Assembly: GCA_002372015.1 (NCBI GenBank)
Contig: DFIA01000051.1
Coordinates: 1 to 19,170, forward strand
Direction: 5' to 3'
DNA length: 19,170 bases
DNA from: Bacteroidales bacterium UBA3709
Lineage (GTDB): Bacteria > Bacteroidota > Bacteroidia > Bacteroidales > UBA932
Below, piece after piece: positions 15,204 through 19,170 of this stretch. Under the pieces are notes generated by a model that ran no database searches, was not told the DNA's origin, and was given only the letters and a program-made list of their open reading frames with translations. Within the stretch, counting starts at the first letter, position 1, and the number at the start of each line of letters is the position of its first letter. A program made the translations under genes and the position numbers.

Positions 15204-16034
15204 CTATTTTAAATCACAAAAGCCGAGTAGAGTATTTCTCAGCTGAACCAACTGGCCTAATAAGCTGTCCATATACTTTAAATTAAGCATATTAGCTCCA
15301 TCAGACTTGGCGTTTTCGGGCTCCGGATGAGTTTCCATAAAGATACCGTCTGCGCCTGCTGCTATGCCGGCTCTGGCTATGTTAGGTATGAGTTCCGGCT
15401 CACCGCCCGTAACACCGTCTGTCTGATTAGGTTTTTGGAGCGAATGAGTTGCATCTAACACAACCGGGCAACCGAATTTTTGCATCTTTGGGATAGACCT
15501 AAAATCAACCACAAGGTCTGAGTATCCAAACTGAGAGCCTCGTTCTGTGAGCATTACATTATTATTGCCACAATCCTTTACCTTTTGCACGGCAAAGATC
15601 ATGGCCTCTGGAGAGAGAAATTGTCCTTTCTTGATATTCACATATTTACCCGTTTGTGCTGCTGCTTGGAGAAGCTCTGTCTGCCTGCATAAAAAGGCCG
15701 GTATCTGAAGAATATCAATATTGTAAGAAGCTGCAAGTTCCGCTTCTTCTACGCTATGAATATCGGTTACTATAGGAACTTTAAGTTCTTCTCTTATAGA
15801 TTGCAGCAAGGCCAGACCTTCTTTGTCGCCGATGCCGGTAAAGGAGGTAAGCTTGGAGCGGTTAGCTTTTTTGTAAGATGCCTTGAATATGAATGGTACT
15901 TTGTGCTTTTCGGCAATTGTTTTCAGTTGCTTGGCTATAGACCAAGTGATTTGCTCTCCCTCAATTACACACGGACCTGCCATCAGGAAGAACATATTGT
16001 TGTTGTAATTAGTAAGTAGCTGCAAATTTTTCAT
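15204..16034 (-). CDS. kdsA: 3-deoxy-D-manno-octulosonate 8-phosphate synthase
   Basis: Condenses phosphoenolpyruvate with arabinose 5-phosphate to Kdo-8-phosphate, the precursor of the inner-core sugar of LPS. 276-residue TIM barrel of the DAHP synthase/KdsA family. Seen: FKASYKKANRS (50-60), the PEP/phosphate-binding region IPAFLCRQTEL (111-121), NIKKGQF (133-139), and ERGSQFGY (164-171). Metal-ligand residues fit the metal-dependent class: Cys22 in AGPCVIEG, where the E. coli metal-free enzyme has Asn, with His197 (DATHSLQ), Glu234 (METHPEPENAKSDG) and Asp245. This class call follows from known residue rules. The gene lies 22 nt after rarA and 30 nt before the NagB/PIG-L gene, all on the minus strand, so it is probably co-transcribed. 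It supports a Gram-negative envelope. Confidence 0.95.
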   Translation of the reverse strand: MKNLQLLTNYNNNMFFLMAGPCVIEGEQITWSIAKQLKTIAEKHKVPFIFKASYKKANRSKLTSFTGIGDKEGLALLQSIREELKVPIVTDIHSVEEAELAASYNIDILQIPAFLCRQTELLQAAAQTGKYVNIKKGQFLSPEAMIFAVQKVKDCGNNNVMLTERGSQFGYSDLVVDFRSIPKMQKFGCPVVLDATHSLQKPNQTDGVTGGEPELIPNIARAGIAAGADGIFMETHPEPENAKSDGANMLNLKYMDSLLGQLVQLRNTLLGFCDLK

Positions 16035-16056
16035 CGTACGAATTTACAAAAAAGCT

Positions 16057-17346
16057 TCAGTAATTGTATTTCTGCCACAGTATTTTGAGTCTTCTTCTAA
16101 TGTCTTGCTCGCTGTTGTTGTTTGCAGGCTCGTATAGTTTTGTGCCGGAAACTTCTTTAGGTAAGAATTCCAAGTCTGCAAAGTTGCCCTCAAAATCGTG
16201 AGCATATTTATAGCCCTGATGATAACCAAGCTCTTTCATGAGTTTGGTGGGGGCGTTGCGTAAGTGCAAAGGCACGGATAGATCGCCTTGCTGTTCCACT
16301 AAAGCCATAGCAGCGTCTATAGCCATGTATGCCGAGTTGCTCTTTGGGCTACAAGCAAGATATACAGCGCATTCAGACAGAGGTATTCTGCCTTCCGGCA
16401 TGCCTATTTGTTGAACAGCGGTAAAAGTTGCTTGAGCCAAGAGTAGGGCGTTAGGATTAGCCAAACCTATATCTTCTGAGGCTAAAATCACCATTCTTCG
16501 AGCTATGAAAAGCGGGTCTTCTCCGCCTTTTACCATTCTGGCCAGCCAGTAAACGGCCGCATTAGGATCTGAGCCTCTCAAACTTTTGATAAAGGCTGAA
16601 ATTATATCGTAGTGCTGTTCGCCATTTTTATCGTAGATTGCCATATTCTCCTGCAATCTCTCCTTAACTAACTCGTTGGTAATGACTACCGGCTCCGATT
16701 CGGGAATACTGGATACGATAATTTCCAACACATTGAGTAATTTTCTGGCATCGCCTCCACTAAAGCGGAACAGAGCCTCCTTTTCTTTAATTTCTATTTG
16801 TCTTTTAATAAGATAGGGATCTTTACTGATAGCCTTGTTCAGCAGTTGTTCCAAATCATTGGCCGTTAATTCTTTCAAGACAAAAACCTGACATCTGGAG
16901 AGCAGGGGACTAATAACTTCAAAAGACGGATTTTCTGTAGTAGCTCCTATCAATATTATAGTTCCGTCTTCAACAGCTCCCAATAGTGCATCTTGCTGTC
17001 CCTTATTGAATCTGTGAATTTCGTCTATGAACAGTATGGGAGTTTTGGGGTTGAACAAGGTTTTGTCTTTTGCCTTTGCAATAACTTCTCTAACCTCTTT
17101 TACACCAGAGCTTACCGCCGAGAGTGTATAAAAAGCTCTGTCTAACTGCTTTGATATAATGTTGGCTAAAGTAGTTTTTCCAACTCCTGGCGGCCCCCAC
17201 AGTATGAATGATGAAAGATTGCCGCTTTCTATCATGTTCCTTAGAACGCTGCCACTGCCAACAAGATGTGCTTGACCTACATAATCGTCTAATGTAACCG
17301 GGCGTACTCTTTCTGCCAGTGGTATCTTAGCTTGGATATTCATCAT
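16057..17346 (-). CDS. rarA: Replication-associated recombination protein A (AAA+ ATPase)
   Basis: RarA/MgsA clamp-loader-like AAA+ ATPase that acts at stalled replication forks. 429 residues, the family length. Seen: the N-terminal PLAERVRPVTLDDYVGQAHL box (9-28), Walker A GPPGVGKTT (51-59), Walker B ILFIDEIHRF (104-113), sensor 1 GATTENPSF (134-142), the arginine-finger region LLSRCQ (148-153), then SGGDARKLLN and the C-terminal tetramerisation part with SLRGSDPNAAVYWLARM and HLRNAPTKLMKELGY. ATG-ATG at 17346/17343 gives two possible starts one codon apart; I kept the upstream one. First gene of the rarA-kdsA-NagB/PIG-L operon, divergent from the DUF389 gene across a 146-nt region containing a dyad. 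Confidence 0.95.
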   Translation of the reverse strand: MMNIQAKIPLAERVRPVTLDDYVGQAHLVGSGSVLRNMIESGNLSSFILWGPPGVGKTTLANIISKQLDRAFYTLSAVSSGVKEVREVIAKAKDKTLFNPKTPILFIDEIHRFNKGQQDALLGAVEDGTIILIGATTENPSFEVISPLLSRCQVFVLKELTANDLEQLLNKAISKDPYLIKRQIEIKEKEALFRFSGGDARKLLNVLEIIVSSIPESEPVVITNELVKERLQENMAIYDKNGEQHYDIISAFIKSLRGSDPNAAVYWLARMVKGGEDPLFIARRMVILASEDIGLANPNALLLAQATFTAVQQIGMPEGRIPLSECAVYLACSPKSNSAYMAIDAAMALVEQQGDLSVPLHLRNAPTKLMKELGYHQGYKYAHDFEGNFADLEFLPKEVSGTKLYEPANNNSEQDIRRRLKILWQKYNY

Positions 17347-17362
17347 GCGTTTTTTAGATATG

Positions 17363-17370
17363 CAAAGTTA
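17363..17370 (-). promoter_or_regulatory. Candidate -7 box for the rarA operon
   Basis: Reads TAACTTTG on the minus strand, an exact TAnnTTTG match, 16 nt before the rarA ATG, so the leader would be about 10 nt. No TTTG is seen at -33; the 8-3-8 dyad at 17375-17393 occupies the upstream part. Confidence 0.4.
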
Positions 17371-17374
17371 CATA

Positions 17375-17393
17375 AAACCTTAATATAAGGTTT
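17375..17393. repeat. 8-bp inverted repeat between rarA and DUF389 genes
   Basis: AAACCTTA, ATA, TAAGGTTT: a perfect 19-bp dyad immediately upstream of the rarA -7 box. The symmetric half-sites are compatible with a dimeric repressor or activator site. The 3-nt loop and short AT-rich stem argue against a strong RNA hairpin, and no T-run follows. Confidence 0.6.
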
Positions 17394-17435
17394 AACGCTT
17401 TATGAAAACTTCTGCTATCTTATAAAGTATTTTAT

Positions 17436-17443
17436 TAGCTTTG
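17436..17443 (+). promoter_or_regulatory. Candidate -7 box for the DUF389 gene
   Basis: TAGCTTTG matches TAnnTTTG exactly, 49 nt before the ATG at 17493. No TTTG is seen about 20 nt upstream. A near match TACTTTG at 17476-17482 lacks one spacer base. Confidence 0.4.
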
Positions 17444-17492
17444 TGTTTAGGTAGCCGTACAACACACCATACGATACTTTGCTGCAAAAATT

Positions 17493-18848
17493 ATGGGAGA
17501 GAAGAAGACTATCAGATCCGAATTTCAGAAATACTTCTCCATGAGGGGTTTTCTTACAGATAAAAGTGATGTTGTAACCCGCATCAATGATGGTATTTCG
17601 TTCCGCGGGCCTAATTTGTGGGTTTTAGTCTTTGCTATATTGATAGCTTCTTTGGGCCTCAATATGAACTCTACTGCGGTAATCATAGGAGCGATGTTGA
17701 TATCGCCGCTGATGGGGCCTATTATCGGAATGGGTTTTGCCGTGGGGACCAACGATTTTGAGTTGCTCAAGAAATCTCTGAACAATTATCTTGTTGCAAC
17801 CGTAATCAGTTTAATTACAGCATCTATATACTTTTTTCTCACACCTTATCATGGGGCTCAGAGTGAATTACTTGCAAGAACTTCTCCAACATTGTACGAT
17901 GTGCTGATAGCCTTGTTTGGGGGTGCAGCGGGTATAGTGGCTTTAGGTGCAAAAGATAGGGGAAATATAGTACCCGGAGTAGCAATAGCTACTGCCTTGA
18001 TGCCGCCTCTGTGTACCGCTGGTTTTGGAATAGCCAGTTTTAATATAAAGTACTTTCTCGGGGCCTTTTACTTATATTTTATCAATACTGTTTTCATAGC
18101 GTTGGCAACCTATTTAGGAGTGAGAATGATGAGCTTTCGATATAAGGTAAAATTGGAAGACAAGGCTTATAGGCGAGTGAGAAATTATTTGTTGGGGATA
18201 GTTGTAGCCACTATGTTGCCGGCCTCTATAATGACGGTCAGCATCGTACGTGATAGTCTTTTTCAATCTGGAGTTCAGAACTTTGTAAAGTCTGAAATGA
18301 ATTTCAGCGGTACGCAGATAATATCGCAGAGTATAGATAAAAAGAATAAAAAAATAGTTTTGGCAGCTGTTGGAAAGGAAATTACAGAAGATCAACTGAA
18401 TGCAGCTTCTGAGAAGATGCCTCGATATGGTATGAAAGATTATACTCTTAGCCTTATTCAGGGTAATATGTCTGACAGCCTTATGAGTCTGCGAGGTTCT
18501 TTGTCTAATATGTCCGCTACGAGGGAGGAACTTAATTCTACCATAGGTCTTCAGAACAAGGAAATTGTAGAACTGAGAAAATTGCTGGGGGAGTATAAGA
18601 GAACAGAAACACTCACAAAACAGACAATTGTGGAAATTCAGCCTCTATATCCGCAAATAGAGTCTATAAGCATTTCGAGGGCGATAGAATCAGGTGCCGA
18701 TACTAACGATATTAAAAGTGGGCTCAATATCATAGTGTATATATCTGCGGAGAACTCGATTTCTCCCGAGGATAAGCAGAAGATTGCTGAGTGGCTTAGG
18801 CGCAGGACAGGATCTGATTACATTAACTTAATTATAACTCAAAACTAA
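17493..18848 (+). CDS. DUF389 family inner-membrane protein
   Basis: Conserved polytopic membrane protein of unknown function. 451 residues. The family core is clear: LASLGLNMNSTAVIIGAML-type block (here IASLGLNMNSTAV, 51-63), LISPLMGPIIGMGFAVGTND (69-88), FGGAAGIVALGAKDRGNIVPG (142-162) and IATALMPPLCTAGFG (165-179). About six membrane segments lie between residues 40 and 255. The C-terminal third (about 256-451) is soluble and probably faces one side as a separate domain, with a heptad-like coiled-coil stretch (REELNSTIGLQNKEIVELRK, about 340-365) and a final IAEWLRRRTG segment. Divergent from rarA, with its own candidate -7 box. No plus-strand terminator is recognisable after the stop, and 18849-18992 contains nothing I can identify. 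Confidence 0.9.
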   Translation: MGEKKTIRSEFQKYFSMRGFLTDKSDVVTRINDGISFRGPNLWVLVFAILIASLGLNMNSTAVIIGAMLISPLMGPIIGMGFAVGTNDFELLKKSLNNYLVATVISLITASIYFFLTPYHGAQSELLARTSPTLYDVLIALFGGAAGIVALGAKDRGNIVPGVAIATALMPPLCTAGFGIASFNIKYFLGAFYLYFINTVFIALATYLGVRMMSFRYKVKLEDKAYRRVRNYLLGIVVATMLPASIMTVSIVRDSLFQSGVQNFVKSEMNFSGTQIISQSIDKKNKKIVLAAVGKEITEDQLNAASEKMPRYGMKDYTLSLIQGNMSDSLMSLRGSLSNMSATREELNSTIGLQNKEIVELRKLLGEYKRTETLTKQTIVEIQPLYPQIESISISRAIESGADTNDIKSGLNIIVYISAENSISPEDKQKIAEWLRRRTGSDYINLIITQN

Positions 18849-18992
18849 TTGAGTGATAAGACAGATTTTTGGAGAAGTCGTATGCGAAGCTAACTCCGAG
18901 AAGAGTAATAGTGTATAAGCAAAAACTTCTATTTAACATAATATAAATTGTATGATTTTCTAATATAGTTCATAAATCATCTAAAAAAGAAA

Positions 18993-19010
18993 GGCTGACA
19001 ATAGTCAGCC
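18993..19010 (-). terminator. Rho-independent terminator of the cysteine-repeat gene
   Basis: Perfect 7-bp stem GGCTGAC/GTCAGCC with a 4-nt loop. On the minus strand it is followed by TTTCTTTTTT, and G-U and A-U pairs can lengthen the stem. It sits 50 nt after the stop of the minus-strand gene at 19061. On the plus strand it lacks a T-run, so it is not a terminator for the DUF389 gene. Confidence 0.8.
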
Positions 19011-19060
19011 CCTCCAGCTATTCACTACTTAAAGAACTTTCTTATAGACTAAAAACTGTA

Positions 19061-19170
19061 TTATTTCTTATCACAATCCTTGTGTTCAGCTGCCTTATCA
19101 CAATCTTTCTTAGCGCAGTCTTTATGTTCAGCTGCTTTATCGCAATCTTTCTTAGCGCAGTCTTTGTGCT
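19061..19170 (-). CDS. Cys/Lys/Asp-rich tandem-repeat protein, 3' end only
   Basis: Partial gene entering from the right edge; the last 36 or so codons before TAA are visible. The protein is made of the 14-residue unit HKDCAKKDCDKAAE, two full copies, followed by a closing HKDCDKK. Each unit has two Cys (C-x4-C, then C-x8-C to the next unit) and one His, in a very charged, helix-prone context. That is compatible with metal or thiol chemistry in a small secreted or periplasmic protein (inference). I do not recognise the family, and the start, signal peptide and total length lie outside the window. It is backed by the terminator at 18993-19010 and by synonymous-only differences between repeat copies. 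Confidence 0.75.
   Translation of the reverse strand, partial: HKDCAKKDCDKAAEHKDCAKKDCDKAAEHKDCDKK
19085..19168 (-). repeat. Two 42-bp coding tandem repeats
   Basis: Copies 19085-19126 and 19127-19168 differ at 3 of 42 positions. All three are third-codon changes (His CAT/CAC, Cys TGT/TGC, Lys AAG/AAA) that leave the 14-residue unit unchanged. A shortened copy closes the gene at 19064-19084, and the array runs off the right edge. Confidence 0.92.

Noticed and set aside
18993..19010. Hairpin as a terminator for the plus-strand DUF389 gene
   Set aside because: On the plus strand it is followed by CCTCCAGC with no T-run; the T-run is on the minus-strand side.
19085..19168. Tandem repeats as a CRISPR array
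   Set aside because: The 42-bp units are contiguous without spacers and form an open reading frame with synonymous differences.

Overview
The window looks like a chromosomal segment of a Bacteroidota bacterium, most likely of the order Bacteroidales. The signs are a lipoprotein-type TamA homologue (TamL), a Bacteroidota-type ~466-residue arginine decarboxylase, a fused NagB-like/PIG-L protein, a TatA/TatC pair with no TatB, an AT-rich composition, and exact TAnnTTTG (Bacteroidota -7) boxes in front of several transcription units. Most genes are core housekeeping or envelope genes. There is no prophage, insertion sequence, CRISPR array, tRNA or rRNA. The only non-standard parts are small: a hybrid micro-gene between the ATPase and thioesterase genes, an iterated leader in front of an ABC-F gene, and a cysteine-rich repeat protein cut by the right edge.

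Layout. Positions 1-8620 hold a tightly packed plus-strand run: the 3' part of valS, a P-type Ca2+ ATPase overlapping it by 26 nt, a 50-codon hybrid small ORF, a hotdog thioesterase, tatA, tatC and an ABC-F ATPase. A minus-strand pair, speA followed by a TrmH/SpoU-family RNA methyltransferase (10812-8617), meets the ABC-F gene tail to tail, and the two stop codons share one TTAA. speA and tamL (10941-13268, plus) diverge from a short region containing a perfect 10-bp dyad that places a -7 box on each strand. tamL then converges, with 3 nt between stops, on a minus-strand operon rarA, kdsA, nagB-like/PIG-L (17346-13272). rarA diverges from a DUF389 membrane protein gene (17493-18848). The right end has a minus-strand terminator hairpin and the 3' end of a gene for Cys/Lys/Asp repeats.

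How the genes fit together. Several serve the envelope: TatAC exports folded proteins, TamL belongs to the outer-membrane Omp85 group, KdsA makes the Kdo precursor of LPS, and the PIG-L domain is a de-N-acetylase-like enzyme. ValRS, the ABC-F protein, the RNA methyltransferase and RarA concern translation and replication. SpeA starts polyamine synthesis. Stretches without genes are all under 300 bases; 18849-18992 shows nothing I can support.

The most unusual finding is at 4943-5129. A small ORF has a first half that is a perfect 85-bp copy of the tatA start (including 8 nt of leader) and a second half that repeats, in the same codon phase, the last 26 bp of the ATPase reading frame. The stop codon of the ATPase lies inside the tatA-derived copy. 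Excising 139 bp would restore a longer ATPase tail that overlaps the thioesterase start. This looks like an insertion or template switch that both trimmed the ATPase and created a new membrane micro-gene, unless it is an assembly or amplification artefact.
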